Translations under genes and position numbers: made by a program
Shown: in pieces, positions 44,184 through 53,448 of the stretch
How the letters are laid out: every line of letters starts with the position of its first letter
How positions within the stretch are numbered: the stretch's first letter is position 1
The notes under the pieces: generated by a model
Database searches by the model: none
Seen by the model: the letters and a program-made list of their open reading frames with translations, nothing else
What the model was told of the DNA's origin: nothing
Assembly: GCA_035577985.1 (NCBI GenBank)
Contig: DATJZY010000118.1
Span: 1 to 64,000 of the forward strand
Direction: 5' to 3'
DNA: 64,000 nt
Source: Candidatus Eisenbacteria bacterium
Lineage (GTDB): Bacteria; Desulfobacterota; Binatia; DP-6

Positions 44184-45656
44184 ATGCCCGTGACCGCGAC
44201 GACCTACGATCGTCCCGAAGGTGCGCCGCTCGTGGTGCGCCTCGCGATCGCGCTCGGCCTGCCCATGGTCGGCGCGATGACCGTCGCGGGCACCTACTTC
44301 GGCAAGGAGATCCTCATCTGCGCCGGGTGGATCGCGCTCTCGGTCGTGGGCTTCCTGTTCGTGCGGCCGGTCGTCGGGATCGCGATGATGACGGCGGCGT
44401 TCCTGCTCGCGGCCTATCCGACGCTGCTCCAGTCGCTCGGCATGCTCACCATCAACAACCTGCTGGGCCTCTGCTTCGTCGTGCTGCTCGCCATGCACGT
44501 CCTCGAGAAGCGCGACTTCTCGTTCCTGCGCAACCGCCAGGTGCAGATCTTCATCGTGATCGGCCTCCTGCTGCTCGCCGGCTCGATGTACGCCGACTGG
44601 ATCTTTCCGACCCTGCGCAAGACGGTCGGCCGCGCGAAGGTCCTCGACAAGACCGAGGACATGTCGCACAACTTCATCGCGCGGCTGGTCTACCTCGTCT
44701 TCTTCATCGTCTTCGTCCGCGATCGGCGCGACATCCGGACGATGTTCCTGACGTTCATGCTGGCCTTGTTCGTGGCGGTGCCGTCGGCGCTCTACAACAT
44801 GGCGACCGGAACGTTGAACCGCGGGTTCCGCATCGCCGCGAGCTTCACCTCGGGCGCCAACCCGAACCGCCTCGCGATGATCTGCCTCATCGAGATCGCG
44901 TGCTGGTGGTTCTGGTCGCGCGCGCGGCCGACGCTCGTGCGCCAGGCGCTCGCGCTCGGTGCGATGGCCGCGTCGACGATGGTGCTGTTCGGGACGGGGT
45001 CGCGCAGCGGGCTCCTCGGCGTCGGCGTGCTGGCGGTGCTCCTGCAGCGCAGCCCAAGGGGATTCCGCATCACGGCGCCGCAGATCGGCCTGCTGGCGGC
45101 CGCCGGTCTGTTCGCCGTCCTCACGATGGTGCCGGCGGAGAGCTGGGAGCGGATGATCAACTTCCTCCCGCAGCGCGGCGAGGTCGGCGCGACGTCGAAC
45201 GTGATGCGCGAGGAGACGATCGAGCGGGCCTGGCAGATCTTCTGGGACTATCCGTTGTTCGGCATCGGGCTCGGGAATTTCCGCGAGGTGTCGCGCCAGA
45301 TCTACCAGGACACGTTCTTCCGTCCGCCGCACAACTCCTATCTGTGGGCGGCCTCGGAGGGCGGCATCCTCGTGGTGATCGGCTACGTGGTGCTGTTCTG
45401 GGTCACGTGGCGAGACCTGCAGGTGATCACGCGGCTTGCCCACCGCGATCCGGAGATCGGGGCCGCGGCCGGCGCCATCCGCGTGATCTTCATCTTGTAC
45501 GCCTTCTTCTCGGCGTTCGCCGACCTGTGGCTGAACCCGATAACCTACGCGATGATCGGCATGATCATCGTCATGCGGCGCTACGTGGAATCGCTGCCGG
45601 AGCCCGTACCGGTGCGCATCGTCGGCCGGCCCGGCATGGGAAGGCTCGCCGCGTGA
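44184..45656 (+). CDS. Wzy/O-antigen ligase-like membrane polymerase
   Basis: A 490-residue protein with about ten to twelve hydrophobic helices and a large late loop carrying RPPHNSYLWAASEGGILVV, the PHNxxL pattern of the O-antigen ligase/polymerase superfamily, preceded by FWDYPLFGIGLGNFREV. It should polymerise or transfer lipid-linked glycan at the periplasmic face. The next gene overlaps it by GTGA. A second protein of this superfamily is fused to a transferase at 53449, so the locus carries two. Confidence 0.88.
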   Translation: MPVTATTYDRPEGAPLVVRLAIALGLPMVGAMTVAGTYFGKEILICAGWIALSVVGFLFVRPVVGIAMMTAAFLLAAYPTLLQSLGMLTINNLLGLCFVVLLAMHVLEKRDFSFLRNRQVQIFIVIGLLLLAGSMYADWIFPTLRKTVGRAKVLDKTEDMSHNFIARLVYLVFFIVFVRDRRDIRTMFLTFMLALFVAVPSALYNMATGTLNRGFRIAASFTSGANPNRLAMICLIEIACWWFWSRARPTLVRQALALGAMAASTMVLFGTGSRSGLLGVGVLAVLLQRSPRGFRITAPQIGLLAAAGLFAVLTMVPAESWERMINFLPQRGEVGATSNVMREETIERAWQIFWDYPLFGIGLGNFREVSRQIYQDTFFRPPHNSYLWAASEGGILVVIGYVVLFWVTWRDLQVITRLAHRDPEIGAAAGAIRVIFILYAFFSAFADLWLNPITYAMIGMIIVMRRYVESLPEPVPVRIVGRPGMGRLAA

Positions 45657-46780
45657 CGCGGGTCGCGTATTTCGCGCCGCTCCTCGCGACCGGCGGGACG
45701 CAACGACACCTGCAGCAGGTGTTGGGGCTCCTCGACCGGAGCCGCTTCACACCGGAGGTGTTCACGCTTCGACCCGGAGGCGAGGTCGAGAGCGAGCTGC
45801 GTCACGCGGGGATCGAAGTCACGACGTTGGACGTCCCCGGCAGCCTCACGACGCCGCGCGCGCTCAGCGCGGTCGTGCGCACGGCCCGCCGGCTCAAGGC
45901 CGAGGGGTGCGAGATCATCCACGGCTACCAATGGCGGCCGGCGCTCGTCGGAGCCCTCATCGGACGGCTCGCGCGAGTCCCGCTTCTGCTCGCGAGCAAG
46001 CGCAGCCTCACGGGCGCCGACGACGGGGCGCGTCGGGCCTGGCGCCGTATCGCGCGGCAGGTCGACACGGTGCTCGTGAACGCCGAAGCCCTCCGCACGG
46101 AGGGCGAGGCCCACGGCATGCGGTGCCGCTGGACGCTTCTCCAGAACGGCATCGACGCGGATGCGTTCCGTGTCGCCGTGGCGACGCCGGCGGCCAAGCG
46201 CGCGCTCGGCCTCGCATCGGACCGGCCCGTGGTCGGCACGGTCGGTCGCCTCGAGCCGCGCAAGGGCCAGGACGTCCTGCTCGCGGCGGTGAAGCGGCTC
46301 CGCCTCCGGCGCGGGGATCGCGCCCAGCTCCTCGTCGTTGGCGACGGTCCGTCGGCGCAGGAGCTGCGCCAACGGGCATCCGAGCTCGGGGTCGCGGGCG
46401 ACGTCACGTTCACGGGCACCCTCGACGATGTGCGCCCGGCGCTCGCGGCGATGGACGTGTTCGCCCTCCCGTCGCGCGAGGAGGGGATGTCGAACGCGCT
46501 CATGGAAGCGATGGCCGCCGGCCGCCCCATCGTAGCGACCGACGTCGGAGGCAACGGCGAGGTGCTCGATCAGGGACGCCTCGGTGCGCTCGTGCCGCCC
46601 GACGATCCCGCCGGCCTCGCGGCCGCCATCGCCTCGATGCTGGACGAGCCCGAGCGCGCCGCACGCTTCGCCGAGGCCGCGCAGGCGGTCGTCGTCGCCC
46701 GCTGGGGCGCCCGCGCCATGGTGTCGCGCCTCGAGGCCTTCTACGACGAACGCCTGGCGGCGAACCGGAGGGCGGCGTGA
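45653..46780 (+). CDS. Glycosyltransferase family 4 (GT-B)
   Basis: A 375-residue cytoplasmic enzyme started at GTG 45653, overlapping the polymerase stop. It has the GT-B opening VAYFAPLLATGGTQRHLQQV, VGTVGRLEPRKGQDVLL at the nucleotide domain, and the EX7E-type signature PSREEGMSNALMEAMAAGRP. The donor and acceptor sugars are unknown. Its stop lies inside a 17-bp sequence that recurs 104 bp downstream at the next gene's start. Confidence 0.92.
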   Translation: MTRVAYFAPLLATGGTQRHLQQVLGLLDRSRFTPEVFTLRPGGEVESELRHAGIEVTTLDVPGSLTTPRALSAVVRTARRLKAEGCEIIHGYQWRPALVGALIGRLARVPLLLASKRSLTGADDGARRAWRRIARQVDTVLVNAEALRTEGEAHGMRCRWTLLQNGIDADAFRVAVATPAAKRALGLASDRPVVGTVGRLEPRKGQDVLLAAVKRLRLRRGDRAQLLVVGDGPSAQELRQRASELGVAGDVTFTGTLDDVRPALAAMDVFALPSREEGMSNALMEAMAAGRPIVATDVGGNGEVLDQGRLGALVPPDDPAGLAAAIASMLDEPERAARFAEAAQAVVVARWGARAMVSRLEAFYDERLAANRRAA

Positions 46781-46886
46781 GCCGCCCGACGCCCATCGGA
46801 GCGCGGCGCGGCGCGCGCCGCGCGGACGGGGGCTCCTGCGCAGGTGCCCTGCGGGCACCTGCTCTCAATCGGAGGGCGGCGTGAGC
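46766..46886. repeat. Duplicated gene junction flanking a hairpin-rich insert
   Basis: CGGAGGGCGGCGTGAGC occurs at 46766-46782 (containing the glycosyltransferase stop) and again at 46870-46886 (containing the GTG start of the phosphodiesterase). The 87 bp between include GC-palindromes around 46801-46824 and the perfect hairpin CAGGTGCCC, loop TGC, GGGCACCTG (46841-46861). It looks like an insert that duplicated its target, splitting a former GTGA overlap. Confidence 0.75.
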
Positions 46887-48566
46887 TCCGCAAACGGCGT
46901 GAGCCGCCAGCGCGTGTTCGTCGTCGGGCTCGACGCGGCGACGTGGGATCTGGTGATGCCCTGGGTCGAGGCCGGCGTGCTGCCGACGCTGCGACGTCTC
47001 ATCGACGCCGGGGTGCACGCGCCGCTGCGCTCGACGCTGCCCGCGCTGACGCCCCCGGGATGGACCTCGGCCGCCACCGGTCGCAATCCGGGCAAGCACA
47101 ACATCTTCAACTTCTATCGTGGCCGTGCGGGGGGACTCTCGCCGGCGCCCGTGACGCCGGGCGACCTGCGCAGCCCGCGGGTCTGGGACATCGTCGCGCA
47201 GCACGGGCGTCGCAGCGTCGTGCTCCGCATGCCGCTCACGTATCCGCCGCAGGAGTCGGTGGGCGTGATGGTGTCGGGCATCATGACGCCGAAGGGCACC
47301 GAGGATTTCGTCGCGCCGGCGGCCTTGAAGGCGCGGCTCGAGGCGCAGATCCCGCGCTACCGGATGGAGGTCGACGCGGAGAACCTGCGCCAGGGCGACC
47401 TCGACACCTTCCGCGCCGACGCCTTCGACCTGCAGCGCGTGCAGACCGAGGAAGCGCTCTACCTCCTCGCGCACGAGGACTGGGACCTCTTCTGGGTCAT
47501 GTCGCACACCCTCGACAAGCTGCAGCATTTCTTCTGGCGCTACATGGACCGCGCCCATCCCGCGTATCCGGGACCGGGACCGTACGAGCACACCATCCGC
47601 GACTTCCACGTCGCCTTCGACCGCGCGCTCGGTCGCTATCTCGACGCGCTGCCGCCGGGCACGAACGTCGTCCTGCTCTCCGACCACGGATCGGCGCCGC
47701 TGCACACCTACTTCTGCGTCATGAACTGGCTCGCCTCCGAAGGCTTCCTGGCGATGCAGGGCGAGGGTGCGGCGCGACGGGGGCTCGCCGCGGTGGGTGT
47801 CGACGCGAAGGACCTCACACGACGCCTGAAGCGCATGGGGCTCAGCTGGGTGACGAAGCTCGTGCCGCGGGCGCTCAAGGGCGCGGTACCGCAATCGCTG
47901 TCGTCCTTCAGCAAGATCGCGAGCCGGATCGACTGGAACCGGACGCGCGCCTACTGCCCATCGGCACCCGGGAGCGGCCTCTGGGTCAACCTCAAGGGAC
48001 GCGAGCCCGAGGGGATCGTCAGCCCGGGCGCGGAGTACGAGCGTGTGATCGCCGAGCTGCGCGAGCGCCTGCTCGCCTACCGCCACCCGAAGACGGGCGA
48101 GCCGATCGTCACGGCCGTGCACCGCCGGGAGGAGATCTACTCGGGTCCCCACGCCGACGGTGGTCCCGACCTGCTGGTCGAGACGGCGCGCACGGTCTGC
48201 ATGGTCGAGGGGCTCGGCCGCACGGCGCTCATGCCGGCGGGGAAGGGGCCGGAGGAGCGCACCGGCAACCACGCGCGCGACGGCATCCTGCTCGCGTACG
48301 GTCCCGACGTGCGCCGGGGCGAAACCCTCCCGCTCGCGGCGATCGAGGACGTCGCGCCGACCGTCCTCTATCTCCTCGGCCTGCCCATCGACGCCGACAT
48401 GGACGGGCGCGTTCTCACCGAGGCGCTCGCTCCGGAACGCGTCGGCGCGCAGCCGATCGCCGTCAACGCCGAGCCGTATGCGCTTCCCGAGAACGGCGCG
48501 TTCCGCTATTCGGCCGATGACGAGCAACGCATCCAGGACATGCTCGAGGGGCTCGGCTACGTATGA
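46881..48566 (+). CDS. AlkP-superfamily phosphodiesterase with LGYV tail
   Basis: A 561-residue enzyme of the type I phosphodiesterase/nucleotide pyrophosphatase group. The metal Asp is in VFVVGLDAATWD, the nucleophile is T57 in LTPPGWTSAATG, and the second metal site is LSDHGSAPLH; further histidines follow. It probably adds or removes phosphodiester-linked groups on polysaccharide or lipid precursors (inference). It ends SADDEQRIQDMLEGLGYV, a motif repeated in the 43-residue protein at 63453. The start is GTG 46881 (or GTG 46899) inside the duplicated junction. It overlaps the next gene by ATGA. Confidence 0.88.
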   Translation: MSSANGVSRQRVFVVGLDAATWDLVMPWVEAGVLPTLRRLIDAGVHAPLRSTLPALTPPGWTSAATGRNPGKHNIFNFYRGRAGGLSPAPVTPGDLRSPRVWDIVAQHGRRSVVLRMPLTYPPQESVGVMVSGIMTPKGTEDFVAPAALKARLEAQIPRYRMEVDAENLRQGDLDTFRADAFDLQRVQTEEALYLLAHEDWDLFWVMSHTLDKLQHFFWRYMDRAHPAYPGPGPYEHTIRDFHVAFDRALGRYLDALPPGTNVVLLSDHGSAPLHTYFCVMNWLASEGFLAMQGEGAARRGLAAVGVDAKDLTRRLKRMGLSWVTKLVPRALKGAVPQSLSSFSKIASRIDWNRTRAYCPSAPGSGLWVNLKGREPEGIVSPGAEYERVIAELRERLLAYRHPKTGEPIVTAVHRREEIYSGPHADGGPDLLVETARTVCMVEGLGRTALMPAGKGPEERTGNHARDGILLAYGPDVRRGETLPLAAIEDVAPTVLYLLGLPIDADMDGRVLTEALAPERVGAQPIAVNAEPYALPENGAFRYSADDEQRIQDMLEGLGYV

Positions 48567-49351
48567 GGGCGCGCGCGGCAGTCTTCTGCTTCCACGACAT
48601 CGTTCCCGCGGACCGGGTCGATCGCGTGCCCACGACGCACCGCCCGTACGTGCTGACGCCCGATGAGTTTCGCGCCCTCATGGTGGAAGCGCGCGCGTCG
48701 GCACGCCGCGCGATCCCGGTGGGGCAGGTCCCCTCGGAGCTCGGCGGCGCCTTCTACAGCCTCACCTTCGACGACGGTGCGGCGAGCGACTACGAGATCG
48801 CGTTTCCCACCCTGCGCGAGCTCGGGCTGCGCGCGACGTTCTTCGTCGTACCGACGCTCGTCGACACGCCCGGGTACGCCACGTGGGCGCAGCTCCGCGA
48901 GATGGTTGCCGCGGGGATGGAGGTCGGCAGTCACTCGCTGACGCACCCCTTCGTGCACGAGCTCGATCGCGCCGGCGTCGAGCGGGAGTTCGGCGAGTCG
49001 AAGCGCTTGCTGGAAGAGCGACTCGGCGTGGCGGTCCGCAGCGCTTCCCTGCCGCGCGGGTGGGAGTCGCCCGCGCTGCGCGGGGTCCTCGCGGAGCTCG
49101 GGTACAAGGCCTTCTGCACGAGTCGCGTCGCCTGGTGGTACGTGGGCGGCGATGCGCTCGCGATCCCGCGCGTGGCGGTGCGCCGCGGCATGCTGGTCGA
49201 CGACTTCGGGGCGATCGTGAACGCCACGCCGCGCGCCCTCTGGCGCATGCAGGCGATCGAGGCGGCGAAGAACGCCGCGAAGGCGTGCCTCGGCTTGCAG
49301 GGCTGGCAACGCCTGCGTGAGCCGCTGCTGGCGCTCCGGGAGCGGGCCTGA
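48563..49351 (+). CDS. Polysaccharide deacetylase (NodB-like), first copy
   Basis: A 262-residue carbohydrate esterase 4 fold: the catalytic segment SLTFDDGAASDY, metal histidines in VGSHSLTHPFVHEL, and SLPRGWESP in place of the usual arginine motif. It removes N- or O-acetyl groups from glycans using zinc. No signal peptide is seen, so it may act on cytoplasmic lipid-linked precursors. It overlaps both neighbours (ATGA upstream, TGATG downstream). Confidence 0.92.
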   Translation: MRARAAVFCFHDIVPADRVDRVPTTHRPYVLTPDEFRALMVEARASARRAIPVGQVPSELGGAFYSLTFDDGAASDYEIAFPTLRELGLRATFFVVPTLVDTPGYATWAQLREMVAAGMEVGSHSLTHPFVHELDRAGVEREFGESKRLLEERLGVAVRSASLPRGWESPALRGVLAELGYKAFCTSRVAWWYVGGDALAIPRVAVRRGMLVDDFGAIVNATPRALWRMQAIEAAKNAAKACLGLQGWQRLREPLLALRERA

Positions 49352-50490
49352 TGGCGCTCGCGCTCTTCGTCGCCGCGCTCGCCATCATCGTGTGGGTGTA
49401 TGTCGGCTATCCGCTCCTCCTGTGGGCGATGGCGCTCCTGCGGCGGAAACCCGTCCGCCGCGCGCCGGTCGCACCCACCGTGTCGCTCGTCATCTGCGCC
49501 TACAACGAGGAGCGCGACATCCGCCGCAAGCTCCAGGAGTGCGTCGCCGCCGACTACCCGCCCGACCGCCTGGAGATCGTCGTGGCGTCGGATGGCTCGA
49601 CCGATCGGACCGACGACATCGTGCGCGAGTTCGCGCCGCGGGTCCGGCTCCTGCGGGTCGAGGGGCGCGGCGGCAAGACGGTTGCGCAGAACGCCGCCGT
49701 CGCCGAGGCCCGGGGCGACATCCTCGTCTTCTCCGACGTCACGACGGTGTACACCCCCACCACCATCCGGGAAATGGTGGCGAACTTCGCCGACCCGGCC
49801 GTCGGCTGCGTCGGCGGCGATCTCCACTACGAGAAGGAGCCCCGCAACACGTCGGCCGAGGGTCGGGCGCTCTTCTGGGGGTTCGAGCGGCAGCTCCGCG
49901 TGTGGGAGAGCCAGGTGCACTCGATCGTCGGCGTCGCCGGCTGCGTGTACGCGATGCGCCGTGCGCTCTACGTCCCACTCGACGCGGCCGCCATCAGCGA
50001 CTTCGTCCAGCCGGGTCGCGTGACGGAGCGCGGCCACCGCACGGTGCTCGAGCCGAGAGCGCTCGCGTTCGAAGCGGCCGAGAGCCGGTCGCTCGGCGAG
50101 GAGCTGCACCGCCGGGCGCGCGTCATCACGCGCGGGCTGCGCGGCGCGTTCACGATGCCGGCCCTGCTGAATCCGCTCCGCCACCCGTGGTTCGCGACCC
50201 TGCTGTGGTCGCATCGCGTGCTGCGCTGGCTCGTGCCGGTCTTCCTCCTGGTCCTGCTGGCGGCGAGCGTCGCGCTCGCGCCGCGCGGGCCCTTCTTCCA
50301 GCTCGTGCTCGCGGCCCAGCTCGCCATGTACGGCTCGGGCCTGGTCGCCTACACGCTGGAGCGGCTGCGCGTGCGGCCGCCCGGGCTCTTCATTCCGCTC
50401 TACTTCTGCGTGCTGAACCTGGCACCGCTGCTCGCGCTCGCGTGGCTTGTCCGCGGCGAGAAGAAGGTCGCGTGGGAGACGGGGCGGTGA
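49351..50490 (+). CDS. Membrane-bound family 2 glycosyltransferase
   Basis: A 379-residue processive-type GT2 with an N-terminal helix, the GT-A domain VSLVICAYNEERDIRRKL, VASDGSTDRTDDIV, the DxD-like VFSDVTTVY, and three or more C-terminal helices (VFLLVLLAASVALA). It resembles synthase-type enzymes that polymerise or transfer sugars at the membrane. It is flanked by overlapping deacetylase genes, as in chitooligosaccharide or poly-N-acetylglucosamine systems. Confidence 0.92.
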   Translation: MALALFVAALAIIVWVYVGYPLLLWAMALLRRKPVRRAPVAPTVSLVICAYNEERDIRRKLQECVAADYPPDRLEIVVASDGSTDRTDDIVREFAPRVRLLRVEGRGGKTVAQNAAVAEARGDILVFSDVTTVYTPTTIREMVANFADPAVGCVGGDLHYEKEPRNTSAEGRALFWGFERQLRVWESQVHSIVGVAGCVYAMRRALYVPLDAAAISDFVQPGRVTERGHRTVLEPRALAFEAAESRSLGEELHRRARVITRGLRGAFTMPALLNPLRHPWFATLLWSHRVLRWLVPVFLLVLLAASVALAPRGPFFQLVLAAQLAMYGSGLVAYTLERLRVRPPGLFIPLYFCVLNLAPLLALAWLVRGEKKVAWETGR

Positions 50491-51491
50491 TGGCGCAGGT
50501 CGTGAAGCAGGCGATCTACCACTCGGGACTCCTGCGGCTCGCGCGCCTCGCGCGCGCGCGGGTGCGCGGCATCGTGCTGCGCTACCACGCCCTCACCGAC
50601 GGCGCCGATCCGGTCGTCTACGCCGCGCCCGACATCTGCATGCCGGCGGACGCGTTCCGCGCGCAGATGGCGTTCGTGAAGCGCGCCTACACGGTCGTGC
50701 CCCTCGACGTCCTGGTCGAAGCGGTGGTCCGCGGCGACAAGCTGCCGCCACGCGCGCTCGCGATCACGTTCGACGACGGCTACGCCGACAACCATCGGCT
50801 GGGGCTCCCGATCCTGCGCGCGCTCGGCCTGCCGGCGACGGTGTATCTGACGACGGCCCCCATCGACGGCTCGGCGCCGTTCTGGGTATCTGCCGCGCGC
50901 GCGATCGCGCTCGGTGCGCGCGGTGAGACGCTCGCCGCGCCGGGGCGGGAGCCGCTGCGGATCGGGAGCTCGGCCGAGCGCGAGGCGGCGGCCAAGGCGC
51001 TCACGCGGGCGCTGGTACCGCTCGACGCGTCGGCGCGCCAGGAGCGCCTCGCCGAGCTGGCGCGCGCGACCGGTGTCGATCTCGAGCGCGCGCTCGCCGG
51101 AACGATGCTCACCTGGGCGCAGGTGCGGGAGCTCGCCGCCGCGGGATGGACGATCGGCGCGCACACGGTGACGCACAGCAACGTCGCGCTCATCGGCGCA
51201 GCGGTAGCACGTGACGAGATCGCGGGATCCCGCGATGCCATCGAGGCCGCCACCGGCACACGCGTGTGTCACTTCTGCTATCCCAACAGCGGTGGACGGC
51301 ACACCTACTTCGGCCCGGAGACGGTGAGCGTGCTGCGCGACCTCGGCTTCGCATCGGCGACGACGTCGCGCCCGGGCGCGCTGCGTCCGGGAGCGGATCC
51401 ATTCTTGCTGCCGCGGCTCGGGGTGAGCCCCCGCCTGGCTCCGGTCATGGAGCTGGCCGCGGCCATGGAGCGCCAGCGACTGGCGGCGTAG
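50490..51491 (+). CDS. Polysaccharide deacetylase (NodB-like), second copy
   Basis: A 333-residue protein. The core motifs are GIVLRYHALTDG, AITFDDGYADNH, metal histidines in IGAHTVTHSNVAL and the CYPNSGGRH loop. The insertion between the first two motifs and the end (about 120-220) is Ala-rich and helical. It is the better-conserved deacetylase of the two. It starts in TGATG with the glycosyltransferase and is followed five bases later by asnB. Confidence 0.92.
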   Translation: MAQVVKQAIYHSGLLRLARLARARVRGIVLRYHALTDGADPVVYAAPDICMPADAFRAQMAFVKRAYTVVPLDVLVEAVVRGDKLPPRALAITFDDGYADNHRLGLPILRALGLPATVYLTTAPIDGSAPFWVSAARAIALGARGETLAAPGREPLRIGSSAEREAAAKALTRALVPLDASARQERLAELARATGVDLERALAGTMLTWAQVRELAAAGWTIGAHTVTHSNVALIGAAVARDEIAGSRDAIEAATGTRVCHFCYPNSGGRHTYFGPETVSVLRDLGFASATTSRPGALRPGADPFLLPRLGVSPRLAPVMELAAAMERQRLAA

Positions 51492-51495
51492 GGCT

Positions 51496-53427
51496 ATGTG
51501 CGGCATCGCAGGTGAGCTGAGACTCGTATCCGGCGAGCGCGCCAGCGCCGAGCGGGTGCGCGCCATGTGCGACGTCATGGTGCACCGCGGCCCGGACTCC
51601 TTCGGCGAGTTCGCGCACGCCGAGGCCGCGCTCGGGATGCGCCGGCTCGCGATCGTCGACGTCGCCGGCGGCAAGCAGCCCCTCGGCAACGAGGACGGCA
51701 GCGTGCAGGTCGTCTGCAATGGAGAGATCTACAACGCGCCGGCGCTCATGCGCGAGCTCGAGTCGCGCGGCCACCACCTGCGCACGCGCTCCGACGTCGA
51801 GGTGATCGCCCACCTCTACGAGGAGCACGGCACCGACCTCGCGCGCCACATGGACGGCATGTTCGCGTTCGCCCTCTGGGACACGCGCGCACACCGCCTG
51901 ATCCTCGGCCGCGACCGCATGGGCATCAAGCCGCTCTACGTCGCGCAGCGGGGCGACAGGCTGTTCTGGGGCTCGGAGCCCAAGTGCCTGCTCGCGGCGG
52001 GCGTCGAGCCCGAGCTCGATCCGCAGGCCCTGCACGACTACCTGACGCTCGGGTACGTCCCCGGCCCCGCGTCGATCTTCGCGGGCGTGGCGCAGCTCCC
52101 GCCCGGCGCGATCCTGGTCGCCGAGCCGGGTCGCGGCGCGCCGCGCATCGAACGCTACTGGCGCCTGGACGGGCACGTTCCGACCGACCGGCGCGGGCTG
52201 CCCGAGACCGAAGCCGAATGGGAGGCGGAGCTCCTGCGGACGCTCAAGGGCGCCGTCGAGAGCCACCTCATGGCCGACGTCCCGCTCGGCGTCTTCCTGT
52301 CGGGCGGCGTCGACTCCGGGTCGATCGTCGCGCTCATGCACGAGCTGGGCGTCCACCCGATCCGCACCTTCACGATCGGGTTCGAGGAGAAGGGTTTCAG
52401 CGAGACCGACGGCGCGCGCGAGGTCGCGACCCGCTACGGGACCGAGCACCACGAGCTCATCGTGCGGCCCGACGCGATCAACCTGCTGCCGACGCTCGTG
52501 CGCCACTTCGACGAGCCGTTCGCCGATTCCTCCGCCATCCCCGTCTACCACGTCTCCGAGCTCGCGCGCCGTCACGTGACCGTCGTCCTCTCCGGCGAGG
52601 GCGGCGACGAGATGCTGGCGGGGTACGAGACGTACCGTGCCCGCAAGATCGCGGCCGCCTACGCGCGGCTGCCGCGGATCGTGGGGCAGGGGCTCGTGCC
52701 CGCGGTCGTGCGACGGCTGCCGGTGTCGCACGGCAAGGTGAGCTTCGACTACAAGGCGAAGCGGTTCGTGACCGGCGCCTACCTGCCTCCCGCGGCGGGC
52801 CACCTGTGGTGGAAGTCGATTCTCACCGAGGACATGAAGCGCGGGCTCTACGCGGGCGGCGCGGAGGGCCTGGTGCCGACGGCGCGCCTGTTCGAGTCGC
52901 TCTATGCCGAGAGCGATGGCGGGGAGCTCGATCGCCTGCAGTACGTCGACACGGCGCTCTACCTCGCCGCCGACATCCTGGTGAAGGTCGACCGCATGAG
53001 CATGGCGCACTCGCTCGAGACGCGCGTGCCGTTCCTCGATCGCAGCATGGTCGAGCTGGCGCGCCGCATTCCGCCACGCCTGCGCTTGCACGGCCTCACG
53101 ACCAAGTACCTCTTGAAGAAGGCGATGGCGTCGCGGCTGCCGGCGTCGGTGGTGGGCGGTAAGAAGCGGGGTTTCAACGTGCCGATGCCCGGCTGGCTCG
53201 CCGGCGAGCTGCGCGACTTCACCCGCGACACGCTCTCGCCGGCGCGAGTGCGTGCGCAGGGCCTCTTCGAGCCGCAGGCCGTCACCCGGCTCATCGACGA
53301 GCACGTGCGGCTCGCCGCCGACCACAGCCGGGCACTCTGGACGCTGCTCGTGCTGTCGGTGTGGATGGACGACGTGCTCGGTGCCACCGGGCCGGCCGCG
53401 GCGCGTGCGGCCGGCGCGTGGAGATGA
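51496..53427 (+). CDS. asnB: Asparagine synthase-type amidotransferase
   Basis: A 643-residue two-domain enzyme. The N-terminal glutaminase begins MCGIAGELR with nucleophile C2, RRLAIVD and GEIYN. The C-terminal synthetase holds the PP-loop SGGVDSG and the later SGEGGDEMLAGYETY. AsnB-like proteins in exopolysaccharide loci are thought to amidate uronic acids or other carboxyls on glycans rather than make free asparagine. The location inside this operon favours that (inference). Confidence 0.93.
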   Translation: MCGIAGELRLVSGERASAERVRAMCDVMVHRGPDSFGEFAHAEAALGMRRLAIVDVAGGKQPLGNEDGSVQVVCNGEIYNAPALMRELESRGHHLRTRSDVEVIAHLYEEHGTDLARHMDGMFAFALWDTRAHRLILGRDRMGIKPLYVAQRGDRLFWGSEPKCLLAAGVEPELDPQALHDYLTLGYVPGPASIFAGVAQLPPGAILVAEPGRGAPRIERYWRLDGHVPTDRRGLPETEAEWEAELLRTLKGAVESHLMADVPLGVFLSGGVDSGSIVALMHELGVHPIRTFTIGFEEKGFSETDGAREVATRYGTEHHELIVRPDAINLLPTLVRHFDEPFADSSAIPVYHVSELARRHVTVVLSGEGGDEMLAGYETYRARKIAAAYARLPRIVGQGLVPAVVRRLPVSHGKVSFDYKAKRFVTGAYLPPAAGHLWWKSILTEDMKRGLYAGGAEGLVPTARLFESLYAESDGGELDRLQYVDTALYLAADILVKVDRMSMAHSLETRVPFLDRSMVELARRIPPRLRLHGLTTKYLLKKAMASRLPASVVGGKKRGFNVPMPGWLAGELRDFTRDTLSPARVRAQGLFEPQAVTRLIDEHVRLAADHSRALWTLLVLSVWMDDVLGATGPAAARAAGAWR

Positions 53428-53448
53428 CGTGAAGAAACGGAGACACCC

